From NCBI GenBank assembly GCA_016707895.1, contig JADJGV010000007.1, forward strand, positions 124,001 to 188,000: a stretch of 64,000 nt of DNA, written 5' to 3'. Origin of the DNA: Myxococcales bacterium (GTDB lineage: Bacteria > Myxococcota_A > Polyangia > Haliangiales > Haliangiaceae). The position numbers and the translations under genes are program-made. The notes beneath the pieces were generated by a model. The model did no database searches and had not been told where the DNA came from. It was given only the letters and a program-made list of their open reading frames with translations. Shown here piece by piece: positions 1 to 12,412 of the stretch. Each line of letters opens with the position of its first letter. Position 1 is the stretch's first letter.

Positions 1-2046
1 GACGAAGGTGTCGATGCCGGCGCCGCGCAGCGCGGTGGCTGCCGCGACGGGGTCGCCTTGGCAGCTCTCGGCGCCGTCGGTCAACAGGATGACGCCGTAG
101 CGCCGACAGCCGCCCCCGGCGGCGGCGTCGCAGGCCTTGATCGGCGTCAGGTAGTCCTGCGCCGCGGCGAGCGAGTTGGCCAGCGGCGTGGGGCCGGTGC
201 CGCGGAGCTCGCAGTCGCCGCCGGGGCAGAAGTCACCCGGCACCTGGCCGGGGTCGAACGCCGCCTCGGCGCCGTCGAGCCATCCGAGGTAGCGATCGGG
301 ATCGGCGCCGAAGCCGACCAGCACGTCGGCGCCGCGGCGCGGCGGACCGCAGTTGCCGGCGTAGTTGACGCACTCGTCGCCCGGCGAGGTCGCGCGCACC
401 GCCACGGTGCCGAGGCTGCCGCCGTTGACGTTGCACAAGGACGCGCCGGTGTTGTTGGTCGGGTTGTCGTAGCTGCAACAGATCGAGGCGCACTCGAACC
501 AGCCGGCCACCTGGCAGCTGCGATCGATCGCGGTGTCCTGGTGGTAGCGCGCCAGCGCGAAGTCGATCTCCGGGTACGCGGCGATCACCGTCGACAGCGC
601 CCCCTTGGCCTTGAACAGGCGAGAGTCGTCGGCGGCGCCGTCGCCGTCCTGATCGAGGCCGGGGTGATCGACCGAGCCGTCGCCGAACGTCGGGACGCCG
701 GTGAGCGAGCCCAGCATCGAGCCCGAGGTGTCGACCACCACCAGGAACCGCGCGCGGGTGTCGGTGACCGGGCCCACGCACGCCGGCACCGCCGGCGGGC
801 AGCTCTGCGGCACGCCGCCGACGCACGCCGGGAGCGGGCCGCCAGCACAGGCCAGCGGCGGCAGCCCCTCGTCGACCTGATCGTCGAAGTCGTTGTCGAA
901 CCCGTCGCAGAACTCGGCGACGTAGCCGCCGGAGATCTGCAGCTCGCCGACGCCGCCGCCGGCCTCGCCCTGGCAGATCGGACAGGTGCCGCCGAGCGCG
1001 CCGCTGACGCTGAACACCGACTCGTCGGCGATGTCGGCGTTGACCGACAGCACCGAGATGATGCCGCCGCCGCCGCCGCCGCCGCAGTCGTCGCAGGTGC
1101 CGCCCTGTTGCGCCGGCGCCGCGCACTCGCCGGTCGGATCGGCGGCCAGGCCCTGGGTGTCGCCCCCGAGGCCGCCCGACGCGGTGATGCGCGCGGTGGT
1201 GGCGATCGAGACGTTGTCGCCGACCAGGAACACGGTGCCGCCGGCGCCGCCGCCGGCCGAGTCGTTGCCGTTGCCGCAGCCGCGCTTGCCGTTGGTGTCG
1301 ATCCGCCCGGCGATCGCGATCTGGCCGGTCGCGGTCGCGTCGAGCGCGGCCAGCACCACGCGCCCGCCGCCCGGCCCCGCGGTGTTGACGGTCGTCCCGT
1401 CGCCGTCGCGGCAGCCCTTGTCGCCACCCGCAGCGCCGAACTCGGGCTGATAGATCGAGTGGTAGAACTCCTGCCCGGCGACGGTCGGCAGCCCGTCGTT
1501 GCCGGCGCGGCAGTTGCTGGTGTCGCTGCACGACGGCACGCCGCCGGCGTCGTAGACCACCGAGTTGCCGCAGTCCTCCTCGAAGTCGCGCGGGAACGAC
1601 TGGGTCCCGGCGATGTCCTTGGTGCCGCGGCCGCCGCGGCCGAAGTGCGCGCCGCCGCCGCCGGAGTCGCGCACCGCGCAGCCGCCCTGACCACCGGCCG
1701 CCGCGGTGGGACCGCCGCCGTCGCCGCAGATCCGGGTCTGGTAGCCGGCGCCCTTGGCGACGATGCGCGACGTGGCGTCGATCGTGATGGTCGGCGCGCG
1801 CAGCTCGAGGTTGCCGGTGGCGAGCTTGCTGCCGCCGGCGTAGGGCACGACCTCGATGACGCCGCCGTTGCGGATCGTCACCGACGTGAACGCGTGGACG
1901 CCCGACAGCTGGCAGGTGATGCCGTCCACGACCAGCGCCGGGCCGGCGGTGTTGCAGGGGGCCGCCGCGCTCGAGCGCGGCGCCACGAGGAAGACCAGGG
2001 CGATCGCGCAGCCGGCGATCGCCCCACGACGCGCGAGGGGACCCAC
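1..2046 (-). CDS. Secreted VWA-domain protein, C-terminus cut by window edge
   Basis: The reading frame runs off the left edge of the window, so the C-terminus is missing. A GTG at 2044-2046 is the best start: no in-frame ATG lies between it and the upstream stop at about 2122, and it is followed by a clear Sec signal peptide (hydrophobic core ending near PRSSAAAP). The N-terminal two thirds is Gly- and Cys-rich and resembles beta-helical surface proteins. A von Willebrand A domain follows from about residue 430, with the MIDAS motif DTSGS (plus positions about 720-740) and a later LLTDGAESC strand. Function is not known; a cell-surface or secreted metal-binding adhesin is an inference. It sits 96 bp downstream of the similarly exported gene at 2143-3639 and has the same orientation. 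Confidence 0.8.
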   Translation of the reverse strand, partial: MGPLARRGAIAGCAIALVFLVAPRSSAAAPCNTAGPALVVDGITCQLSGVHAFTSVTIRNGGVIEVVPYAGGSKLATGNLELRAPTITIDATSRIVAKGAGYQTRICGDGGGPTAAAGGQGGCAVRDSGGGGAHFGRGGRGTKDIAGTQSFPRDFEEDCGNSVVYDAGGVPSCSDTSNCRAGNDGLPTVAGQEFYHSIYQPEFGAAGGDKGCRDGDGTTVNTAGPGGGRVVLAALDATATGQIAIAGRIDTNGKRGCGNGNDSAGGGAGGTVFLVGDNVSIATTARITASGGLGGDTQGLAADPTGECAAPAQQGGTCDDCGGGGGGGIISVLSVNADIADESVFSVSGALGGTCPICQGEAGGGVGELQISGGYVAEFCDGFDNDFDDQVDEGLPPLACAGGPLPACVGGVPQSCPPAVPACVGPVTDTRARFLVVVDTSGSMLGSLTGVPTFGDGSVDHPGLDQDGDGAADDSRLFKAKGALSTVIAAYPEIDFALARYHQDTAIDRSCQVAGWFECASICCSYDNPTNNTGASLCNVNGGSLGTVAVRATSPGDECVNYAGNCGPPRRGADVLVGFGADPDRYLGWLDGAEAAFDPGQVPGDFCPGGDCELRGTGPTPLANSLAAAQDYLTPIKACDAAAGGGCRRYGVILLTDGAESCQGDPVAAATALRGAGIDTFV

Positions 2047-2142
2047 GATCCCGAGTGTGGCATCCGAGGAGCGCGTTCGGGCCGCGCGCTCGGGCAGCGC
2101 TCGGGTTGCGGATCGCTTGACCTACATCGCCGCCGCTGTCGG

Positions 2143-3639
2143 CTACGGCGTCTCGGTGGCGCCCAGGTCGCAGGCGGCGCCCGGCGGACGCGGCCGACCG
2201 CGCTGATCGCGCGGCGGGCACTGCGCGCTCACCCCCGCGGCGTGTGCCGGCGACCCGGCCTGCAAGAGCAGCGTCGGGGTCGGGCCGCCATGGTCGCTCG
2301 GCGCGCCCGGCTCGAGCAGCGGATCGGTCGACAGCCGATCGCTGGGCTGGTCGAACGACGCGGCGCAGTTGCCGGCGGCGTCGCCGATCAGGTTGCCGCC
2401 CAGCGAGGTCACCACCGTGGCCGGGTCGTTCTTGCGGCAGTCGTGCTCGGCCCCGCTGGCGTCGGTGTTGCCGGCGACGATGGTGTTGACGAGCTGGTAG
2501 CGCGCCGGCGACGCGTGGACGTAGAGCCCGGCCGCGTCGTCGCGGGTGTTGGTGTTGGCGACGATCGTGCTGTTGACGACCAGGTAGTGCCCGCCCGGCG
2601 ACGCCAGCGCGCCGGCGATGGTCGCGACGTTGCGCGCCAGGGTCGAGTTGATGAGCCGCAGGTTGGTGCCGCTGGTGACGTGGGCGAACGAGCCCCACGC
2701 CGAGGTGTTGCCGGTGGCGGTGCACCCGTCGACGTCGATCGTCGTGCCCGGGCCCTCGCCATCGATCACGCCGCCCCACCCGCTGCAGCAGCCGCCGAAC
2801 GACTCGTTGTCGATGAACAGCGAGTCGCGAGCGACGACCACCGCGCCGTCCGACGCGAACAGCACGCCGCCCGACCCGGCCGAGGCGTTGGCCGCGAAGT
2901 GGCAGTCGTCGATCTCGACGCGCCCCGCGGTGGCGTGGACCACCGCGCCGTCGGCGTTGCCGAAGTCGCGGTAGGTGGTGCCGCGCAGCGCGAGGGTGTG
3001 GGCCGAGGTCACGCCGTAGGCGCGAAACCCGGGGCGGAACGTCGCCGCCCGCACGATCGTCGCGGTGGCGCCGGCGCCGGCGATCACCACGTCGTTGGTC
3101 ACGACGCCCAGCGACGCGCCGATCGCGTAGGCGCCGGCCGGCACCAGGATCAGCTGGCGCAGCGTGCGCTGGTTGGCGGTCTGGAACGCGGCGCGCAGCG
3201 TGCAGCCGCCGGCGGCGCTGGCCAGGCAGGTGGTGTCGGCGCCGCCGTCGTCGTCAGGCTGATCGCCGGGCACGTCGACGATCCAGCCGGGCAGCGCGGT
3301 CAGCCGCAGCTCGAACTCCGCCGTCACGCCGGCGGCGGCGCGCGCGGTCACCGTGAACATCGCGTCGGCCGCCGCGGTCGGCACGCCGAGGATCGCGCCG
3401 CTGTCGGCGTCGAGCACGACCCCGAGCGGCAGCGCCGGCGCGATCGTGAAGGTCGCGCCCGGCGGGCTGGCCACCGGCCGCAGGTCGATCACCGTCGCGT
3501 TCACCACCGCGGCGACGTCGTCGGTCGGGTAGCGCAGCTCGCCGGCGCCCGCCCCGGCGTCGATCGCCGGGTCGTAGCCGATCCGGCCGCAGCCGACGAC
3601 CGCCATCACGCCGACGATCGTCAGGGCCGCGCGCCTCAT
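2143..3639 (-). CDS. CSLREA/choice-of-anchor-type surface lipoprotein
   Basis: A 498-residue protein with a lipoprotein signal (lipobox VVGC near residue 17), so it is probably anchored in a membrane. After an Ig-like or cadherin-like N-terminal part (residues about 30-120) comes a CSLREA-like segment (CTLRAAFQTAN near residue 165). A right-handed beta-helix follows, with repeated short strands such as NSTLARNVA and NSTIVANTN. The C-terminal module with GNLIGD, DPLLEPGAPSDHGGPTPT and CDLGATE is characteristic of choice-of-anchor Q surface proteins. The exact ligand is unknown. The gene is transcribed away from the coiled-coil lipoprotein at 3732, and the 92-bp gap between them must hold both promoters. 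Confidence 0.8.
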   Translation of the reverse strand: MRRAALTIVGVMAVVGCGRIGYDPAIDAGAGAGELRYPTDDVAAVVNATVIDLRPVASPPGATFTIAPALPLGVVLDADSGAILGVPTAAADAMFTVTARAAAGVTAEFELRLTALPGWIVDVPGDQPDDDGGADTTCLASAAGGCTLRAAFQTANQRTLRQLILVPAGAYAIGASLGVVTNDVVIAGAGATATIVRAATFRPGFRAYGVTSAHTLALRGTTYRDFGNADGAVVHATAGRVEIDDCHFAANASAGSGGVLFASDGAVVVARDSLFIDNESFGGCCSGWGGVIDGEGPGTTIDVDGCTATGNTSAWGSFAHVTSGTNLRLINSTLARNVATIAGALASPGGHYLVVNSTIVANTNTRDDAAGLYVHASPARYQLVNTIVAGNTDASGAEHDCRKNDPATVVTSLGGNLIGDAAGNCAASFDQPSDRLSTDPLLEPGAPSDHGGPTPTLLLQAGSPAHAAGVSAQCPPRDQRGRPRPPGAACDLGATETP

Positions 3640-3695
3640 CCGGTCCCATCTTAGCTGCGGCCGGCCCCGGCGTGGGGCCGACGCGACGCCGAGCC

Positions 3696-3724
3696 TTGAC
3701 CGGCCCCGGCGGGTCCGCGACGAT
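3696..3724 (+). promoter_or_regulatory. Candidate sigma-70-type promoter
   Basis: TTGACC (3696-3701) is separated by 17 bases from GACGAT (3719-3724), which ends 7 bases before the ATG at 3732. Transcription would start at or next to the start codon. No Shine-Dalgarno sequence is visible, which fits a leaderless transcript. This is motif matching by eye only. Confidence 0.4.
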
Positions 3725-3731
3725 CGGGTCC

Positions 3732-4127
3732 ATGAAGGTGGCCGTCGTCGTGCTCATCGCGGCTGTGGCGCTCGGGCTCGGGTGCGGCGCGCGCGGCGGC
3801 GCAACCCAGGCGCAGCAGCAGGCCGAGCGCGAGCGCGACGCGGCGCGCGCCGAGCGCGACGAAGCGCTCCGCGAACTGCGCAAGGCGGAGGCGCTCTTGC
3901 GCGAGCTCGCGGACAACCTCGCCGCCGAGCAAGCTCGCGCGAGCGCGCTGCGCACCTTGCGCGACGAGCTGACGGCGGCCCACCGCGACCTCCTCGCCGC
4001 CCGCACCGACGCCGAGCGCCGGCAACTCGCCGACCGCCAGGCGCGCCTCTGGGGCTTCGACATCGACGAGGCCCGTCGCCCGCCCCCGCGCCGACCGAAC
4101 TGCCCGCCCGACAATCCGCTGTGCTGA
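3732..4127 (+). CDS. Small coiled-coil lipoprotein
   Basis: A 131-residue protein starting at the ATG that directly precedes a hydrophobic stretch and lipobox (LGLGCG). Upstream in-frame codons exist but would place charged residues before the signal peptide, so the internal ATG is preferred. From about residue 25 to 110 the sequence is rich in Ala, Glu, Arg and Leu in heptad-like order (for example ERDAARAERDEALRELRKAE), which predicts a long coiled coil. The short C-terminus is Pro-rich with two Cys residues. It may act as an envelope-tethered spacer or scaffold, but no family is recognised. Confidence 0.7.
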   Translation: MKVAVVVLIAAVALGLGCGARGGATQAQQQAERERDAARAERDEALRELRKAEALLRELADNLAAEQARASALRTLRDELTAAHRDLLAARTDAERRQLADRQARLWGFDIDEARRPPPRRPNCPPDNPLC

Positions 4128-4196
4128 GCGGCGCGTGTGCACCGCGGGGACGCTACCAGCCCCGCCATCACCGCCGACGCTTTCGCCGTGCCCCGT

Positions 4197-5417
4197 TCAG
4201 CTGCCCGGTCCGGGAAGCCCGGCGCGCAGCGCTGCGAGCTGCGCGGCCAGGTCAGGCCAGGCGGCGGCGAGGTCGCTCGGCACGGGGCCGTCGTCGAGCT
4301 CCTGGATCCGCAGCGGCGCCTCATCGGGGCCAGCCAGCACCATCGCCGGGGCCTCGTCGATGAAGCCGACCAGCAACCGGAGACGTGCGCGCGTCGGAGG
4401 TCGGTCGGCCACCGCGCGCAGCACGCGGCCCAGGGACGCGCTGTCGGTGACCTGGAGCGGGATCTGCCTGTGGGCCTCGTCGAGGTAGATGCCGAGGTAG
4501 TGCTCGGAGGGCTCCGCGTCCGGGTCCAAGCGCGGCCTCCCGGGCGGCACGTCGTCGGAGCGCAACGGCTCGAGTACGGCGACCACCTCGTCGAGCGGGC
4601 CGTCGATCGCGCCGGCGACGAGCGCGAACCCGTCGTGGCCATCGCGCTCGGCGGCGTTCATCAGCACCTCGCAGTCGCAGTAACCGCCGCGGCTGGCGAG
4701 CGCCTGGTACAGCCGTGCGCGATCGACGCCCGCGCGCTGGGCCCAGGCGGACGTCAGACGCGCGGTCCCATCACACCCCGTGATCAGCACTCGCTCGTCC
4801 GGGACCGTCGGGTCGTTCGCGCGCGCGGCCACGACGAGCGATGCCTCGATCGCCTCGTACATCCATCGCCGCGCGACGGCGGTCGTCGGCCACGGCACGA
4901 TGATGTCGGGGCCCGGGTCCAGGTACTCGATGCCAGCCAGCCTGCAGTGCTCCTCAAGCCAGCCGAGCATCGTGCCGGCCTCGTACGCCTCGAGGAACAG
5001 CCGCGCCGCGTCCTCGGTGCGGCCGCTCGCTTCGGCGGCGCGCGCCAGCACCGCGAGCACGTTGCCACGGAGCGCTGGCTCGATGCGCGGCAGCGCCCGC
5101 GTGGCGAGCGCCTCGGCGTCGCGCGCGTCACCGGCGTCGAGCGCCTTCCACGCGAGGCCGAGCTCGATCCGCGGATCGTCAGGGGCGATCGCGGCGGCGG
5201 CGCTCAAGCGCGCGTTGGCCGACGCGCGGTCGTCGCTCGCGCGCAACGCCCGCACCAGCGTGAACACACCGTGGATGTACGCCGGGTAGGCGTCGACCAC
5301 CGCCGTGAACCCGCGGACGGCCTCGTCGTAGCGCCGCCGGCCGAAGGCGCGGTACGCGAGGTCGAGGTTCGCCTGAACATCGGGCGGGAGATCGTCGTAG
5401 GTCAGCACACGCGCCAC
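4197..5417 (-). CDS. TPR protein with DUF2695-like segment
   Basis: A 406-residue cytoplasmic protein. The first about 150 residues form helical TPR-like repeats (AYRAFGRRRYDEAVRGFTAV and similar). The central part contains GGYCDCEVLMNA (near residue 240), which resembles the conserved core of DUF2695 proteins. The C-terminal about 130 residues show no motif I recognise. There is no signal peptide and no transmembrane segment. The gene stands alone between a convergent lipoprotein gene and tRNA-Phe. A protein-interaction role is an inference from the TPR fold only. Confidence 0.65.
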   Translation of the reverse strand: MARVLTYDDLPPDVQANLDLAYRAFGRRRYDEAVRGFTAVVDAYPAYIHGVFTLVRALRASDDRASANARLSAAAAIAPDDPRIELGLAWKALDAGDARDAEALATRALPRIEPALRGNVLAVLARAAEASGRTEDAARLFLEAYEAGTMLGWLEEHCRLAGIEYLDPGPDIIVPWPTTAVARRWMYEAIEASLVVAARANDPTVPDERVLITGCDGTARLTSAWAQRAGVDRARLYQALASRGGYCDCEVLMNAAERDGHDGFALVAGAIDGPLDEVVAVLEPLRSDDVPPGRPRLDPDAEPSEHYLGIYLDEAHRQIPLQVTDSASLGRVLRAVADRPPTRARLRLLVGFIDEAPAMVLAGPDEAPLRIQELDDGPVPSDLAAAWPDLAAQLAALRAGLPGPGS

Positions 5418-5503
5418 GCGCCGACCTTACGCCAAGCATCGCGGCCGCGGCGGCCTAGCCGCCGCTGCTGCGTGACCCACTCACCACTGCACCACCTTGC
5501 TCG

Positions 5504-5576
<73 letters not shown>

Positions 5577-5695
5577 GTCGGAGGCGGACCCTACCGACAC
5601 CGCGACGATCTGTAAAGACGAGGCGTGCGGATTTTCCGAGCCGACCGCCCTTCAAGCAGGCGCGATCGCGCGGAACGCGATAGAACCGTGGGGTC

Positions 5696-7506
<1,811 letters not shown>

Positions 7507-7510
<4 letters not shown>

Positions 7511-8175
7511 GCGCGCGGGGCGTGGCGGCGGCGGGCCTCGTGGCGCTGGCAGTGCTGCTGGCGCGGCCGCGCGCCGCCGCGGCCGATCCGCCGTCGGATC
7601 GCACGCTGGTGATCGTCGGCCTGGGGCTGGCGCTGCCGACCTACGCGGTCGGCGTGGTCACGCACGAGGGCAGCCACGCGATCGCCGCCAAGCTGGCCGG
7701 GGCGCGCATCGAGGAGTTCCGGCCGTGGCCGGGGACCTCGAAGCACACCGGCGCGTTCCAGCTCGGCCTGACCCGGGTGAGCGGCCTGTTCGGCACCAAG
7801 GCCCGGCTGGCGTTCTACCTGGCGCCCAAGGTCGCCGACCTCGCGCTGCTCGGCGCGTACGTCGCCTACTACCACTCCGGCGCGTACCCCGACGGCAGCT
7901 ACGGCCAGCTGGTGGTCACGGTGCTGGCCACCGGCTTCTGGCTCGACTTCGCCAAGGACACGATCATGTGGCGCCGCCACAACGATCTGGTGAAGGCGAT
8001 GAACCTGATGGGCGCGACCGACGAGCTGCGCCGGTTCCCGATCCGCCTGGGCTTCGCCGTGGCGTCGGCCGGGCTCGGCTACCTGGTGCTGCAGGGCCAC
8101 GAGCGGCTGTTCGCGTCGAACGACGCCCCGGCCGCCGCGCCGCGGGTGCTGCCGGTGCTGCAGGGCGCGTTCTGA
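7507..8175 (+). CDS. Membrane protein with HExxH motif, possible M50-like protease
   Basis: A 222-residue protein whose ATG overlaps the kinase stop codon. It begins with a signal peptide or first membrane helix (residues 5-27). A hydrophobic helix follows, carrying the sequence THEGSHAIAAKLAG, a zinc-protease-like HExxH motif (His53, Glu54, His57). Two or three further hydrophobic stretches occur at about residues 105-125, 140-155 and 175-195. In site-2 proteases (M50) such a motif lies inside a membrane helix, as here. However, the second metal-ligand motif (NxxPxxxxDG) is not evident, so protease activity is uncertain. Coupling to the kinase suggests a shared signalling pathway, which is inference. 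Confidence 0.65.
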
Positions 8176-8200
8176 TTCCATCTGGTAGCTTCCGGCCGCC

Positions 8201-9845
<1,645 letters not shown>

Positions 9846-10335
9846 CGCGTTCCGCGACGGACGCCTCGACGCCAGCCTCACCGAGCTGCTCGAGGTCCAC
9901 CACCCGGCGCTGCGCGGCCTGGTCGCCGCGCTGGCCGCGGCGCGCGCGCACGTCGCGAGCCACGGACCCAAACTGCCCGCCGCCGTCGACCGGGTCGAGG
10001 CGATCATCGGCGCGGCGCTGGCGCGGGAGGCCCGCGTCATCGCGCCGCACCTGCGCACGCTGGCCGGCGGCACCCCGGATCGCTCCCTGTTCGACTCGGT
10101 GGCGGCGCTGGCGCCGGTGCTCACCGGCGACCAGCAGGAGGCCGCCACCGCGGTGGCGGCGCTCCTGGTCGCCCTGATGGTCCACGAAACGACCTGCCCC
10201 GCCTGCGCGGCGGCGGCCGAGGCCGCCGAACGCCTGACCCGCGCGCTGGTCGCGCACCGCACCTTCACGATCGCGACGCTGCTGCCGCGGGCCCGCGCCC
10301 GCGAGCTCGCCCTGGGGCGCGCCCCCACCCACTGA
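9846..10335 (+). CDS. Hemerythrin/RIC-like protein, N-terminus missing, metal ligands degenerate
   Basis: About 160 C-terminal residues of a protein whose start is lost in the poly-G run. The segment EVHHPALRGLVAALAAARAHV resembles the start of the hemerythrin-like domain of iron-sulfur repair proteins (RIC, YtfE, ScdA). The segment RTFTIATLLPRA aligns with the last ligand helix. Compared with the intact RIC at 19221-19886, the His and Glu ligands of HLDQEE and HLENH are replaced (here ALAREA and FTIAT). The di-iron site is therefore probably lost. A CPAC pair is present instead. It lies 12 bp upstream of norC and is probably co-transcribed with it, which suggests a role in NO metabolism. The family assignment is tentative. 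Confidence 0.55.
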
Positions 10336-10347
10336 CAGGAGCCATCG

Positions 10348-11031
10348 ATGCTATCCAAATCCGCCGCGCGAGCGTTCTTCCTGGGCGGCACCGTGCTGTG
10401 CGCGGTCGCCTTCGTCGGCCTCACGGTCGACACCCTCGGCCGGATCCCGGCGCAGACCCACCAGGGCGAGATCACCGACGCGGTCCGCCGCGGCAAGGAT
10501 CTGTGGGACCGCTCCAACTGCATGGGCTGCCACACGCTGCTCGGCGAGGGCGCGTACTACGCACCCGAGCTGACCAAGGTCTTCGAGCGGCGCGGCCCGG
10601 TGTTCATCCGCGCCATGCTCACCGACCCCGAGAAGATGTACCCGGGGCAGCGGCGGATGTGGAAGTACGACTTCTCCGAGCGCGACAAGGACGACCTGAT
10701 CGCGTTCTTCCAGTGGATCGGCAAGATGGACCTCAACGGGTTCCCGCCCAAGCCGACGCTGGCGCAGATGGCGACCACGACCGGTCTCGCCGCCACCGTC
10801 GACCGGCCGCAGATCTTCAACCAGCTGTGCGTGGCGTGCCACGCGCTGGGCGGCCAGGGCGGCCAGGTGGGGCCGGCGCTCGACGGCGTCGGCGGTCGCA
10901 TGGCCCCCGCGCAGATCGCGGCGTGGCTGGCGGACCCGCCGGCGATCAAGCCCGGCACCCAGATGCCCAAGCTGCCCCTCACCGACGGCCAGCGCCAGGA
11001 GCTGACCGCCTTCCTCTCGACGCTCAAGTAG
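10348..11031 (+). CDS. norC: Nitric oxide reductase subunit C with an extra cytochrome c domain
   Basis: Electron-accepting subunit of the cytochrome c-dependent nitric oxide reductase. An N-terminal membrane anchor (residues about 8-28) is followed by the canonical NorC heme domain with CMGCH and the family signature GEGAYYAPELTKV. Unlike usual NorC proteins of about 150 residues, this one has 227 residues and continues into a second c-type domain with CVACH and a distal Met in GTQMPKLPL. A strong ribosome site (CAGGAG) lies 7 bp before the ATG. It is the first complete gene of a norCBQD operon. The second heme could extend the electron wire to a soluble or quinol-linked donor (inference). 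Confidence 0.93.
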   Translation: MLSKSAARAFFLGGTVLCAVAFVGLTVDTLGRIPAQTHQGEITDAVRRGKDLWDRSNCMGCHTLLGEGAYYAPELTKVFERRGPVFIRAMLTDPEKMYPGQRRMWKYDFSERDKDDLIAFFQWIGKMDLNGFPPKPTLAQMATTTGLAATVDRPQIFNQLCVACHALGGQGGQVGPALDGVGGRMAPAQIAAWLADPPAIKPGTQMPKLPLTDGQRQELTAFLSTLK

Positions 11032-11041
11032 GAGAGCCACC

Positions 11042-12412
11042 ATGAAATACGAGTCCCAACGCGTCGCCTGGTGGTTCTTCGCCACCTGCATGCTGCTGTT
11101 CGGCCTGCAGCTCGTCTACGGCCTGATCATGGGCTACGCCCACGCCGGCCACGACCCGCTCCACCCGATCATCCCGTTCCACGTCGCCCGCGCGGTGCAC
11201 ACCAACCTGCTGGTGGTGTGGCTCTTGACCGGGTTCATGGGCGCGGCCTACTTCATCATCCCCGAGGAGGCCGATCGCGAGCTGTACTGGCCCAAGCTGG
11301 CCTACGTGCAGCTGATCGCGCTGGTGGTCGTCGGCGTGGTCGCGATCATCGGCTTCCACCTCCAGTGGTGGGAGGGGCGCAAGTTTCTCGAGATCCCCCG
11401 CCCGCTCGACTTCCTGGTGGTCGTCGACGTGCTGCTGTTCATCGCCAACATCGGCATGACGATCTGGAAGGGCAAGCGGATGACGACGACCAGCATGGTG
11501 CTGTTCTTCGGCCTGCTGATGGCGGCGCTGCTCTACCTGCCGGGCATGATCCCGACCGACAACCAGACCCTCGACTCGTACTGGCGCTGGTGGGTGGTCC
11601 ACCTGTGGGTGGAGGGCGTCTGGGAGCTGATCATGGGCGCGATCCTGTCGTTCCTCCTGATCAAGCTCACCGGCGTCGACCGCGAGGTGATCGAGAAGTG
11701 GCTGTACGTCATCGTCGGCTTCACCTTCCTGTCCGGCATCCTCGGCACCGGCCACCACTACTACTGGATCGGCACCCCGCGGTACTGGCTGCTCATCGGC
11801 GGCGTGTTCAGCGCGCTCGAGCCGCTGGCCTTCCTCGGCATGGCGATCTACGCGATCGCGATGGCGCGCAAGGGCGGCCGCGCCCACCCCAACCGCGTCG
11901 CGCTGCAGTGGACCATCGGCTGCGCGGTGATGTCCTTCGTCGGCGCCGGCTTCCTCGGCTTCGCCCACACCCTCCCGCAGGTCAACCTCTACACCCACGG
12001 CACGCTGGTCACCGCGATGCACGGCCACATGGCGTTCTGGGGCGCCTACGCGATGCTGGTGCTGGCGATGATCAGCTACGCGCTGCCGCTGCTCACCGGG
12101 CGCAAGCGCCACGACACCCCGTCCGCGAGCTTCGCGTTCTGGACGTCGAACATCGGCATGATCGCCATGACCCTGGCGTTCGCGGTCGCGGGCATCACCC
12201 AGGTCGTGCTCGAGCGCCGGGTCGGCATGGACTTCGTCACGGTGCAGAAGGAGATCGAGGTCCACTTCTGGGGCCTGCTGCTGGCCGCCGGGCTGTTCAT
12301 CCTCGGGATCAGCGCCTACATCTACAACTTCATCCGTCACGGCAAGCCGGTGGCCGAGGTCCAGGGTGGCGGCGACAGCGGCGCCAGCCCGCCGGCGGCC
12401 GAGGCGGCGTGA
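11042..12412 (+). CDS. norB: Nitric oxide reductase large subunit
   Basis: Integral membrane catalytic subunit that reduces 2 NO to N2O with electrons from NorC. The 456 residues form about twelve hydrophobic helices. Conserved metal ligands of the heme b, heme b3 and non-heme FeB sites are visible: HTNLLVVWL, HLWVEGVWELI (His plus Glu of the FeB site), GTGHHYYWIG and THGTLVTAMHGHMAFWGAY. Length and motifs fit cNorB rather than the fused quinol-dependent enzyme. It follows norC by 10 bp with a GGAG ribosome site, and its stop overlaps the start of norQ. Confidence 0.97.
   Translation: MKYESQRVAWWFFATCMLLFGLQLVYGLIMGYAHAGHDPLHPIIPFHVARAVHTNLLVVWLLTGFMGAAYFIIPEEADRELYWPKLAYVQLIALVVVGVVAIIGFHLQWWEGRKFLEIPRPLDFLVVVDVLLFIANIGMTIWKGKRMTTTSMVLFFGLLMAALLYLPGMIPTDNQTLDSYWRWWVVHLWVEGVWELIMGAILSFLLIKLTGVDREVIEKWLYVIVGFTFLSGILGTGHHYYWIGTPRYWLLIGGVFSALEPLAFLGMAIYAIAMARKGGRAHPNRVALQWTIGCAVMSFVGAGFLGFAHTLPQVNLYTHGTLVTAMHGHMAFWGAYAMLVLAMISYALPLLTGRKRHDTPSASFAFWTSNIGMIAMTLAFAVAGITQVVLERRVGMDFVTVQKEIEVHFWGLLLAAGLFILGISAYIYNFIRHGKPVAEVQGGGDSGASPPAAEAA

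Noticed and set aside
58..3654. A 1198-residue open frame on the plus strand
   Set aside because: It is antisense to two well-supported minus-strand genes, rich in Arg/Ala/Val/Gly without domains, and typical of shadow frames in very GC-rich DNA.
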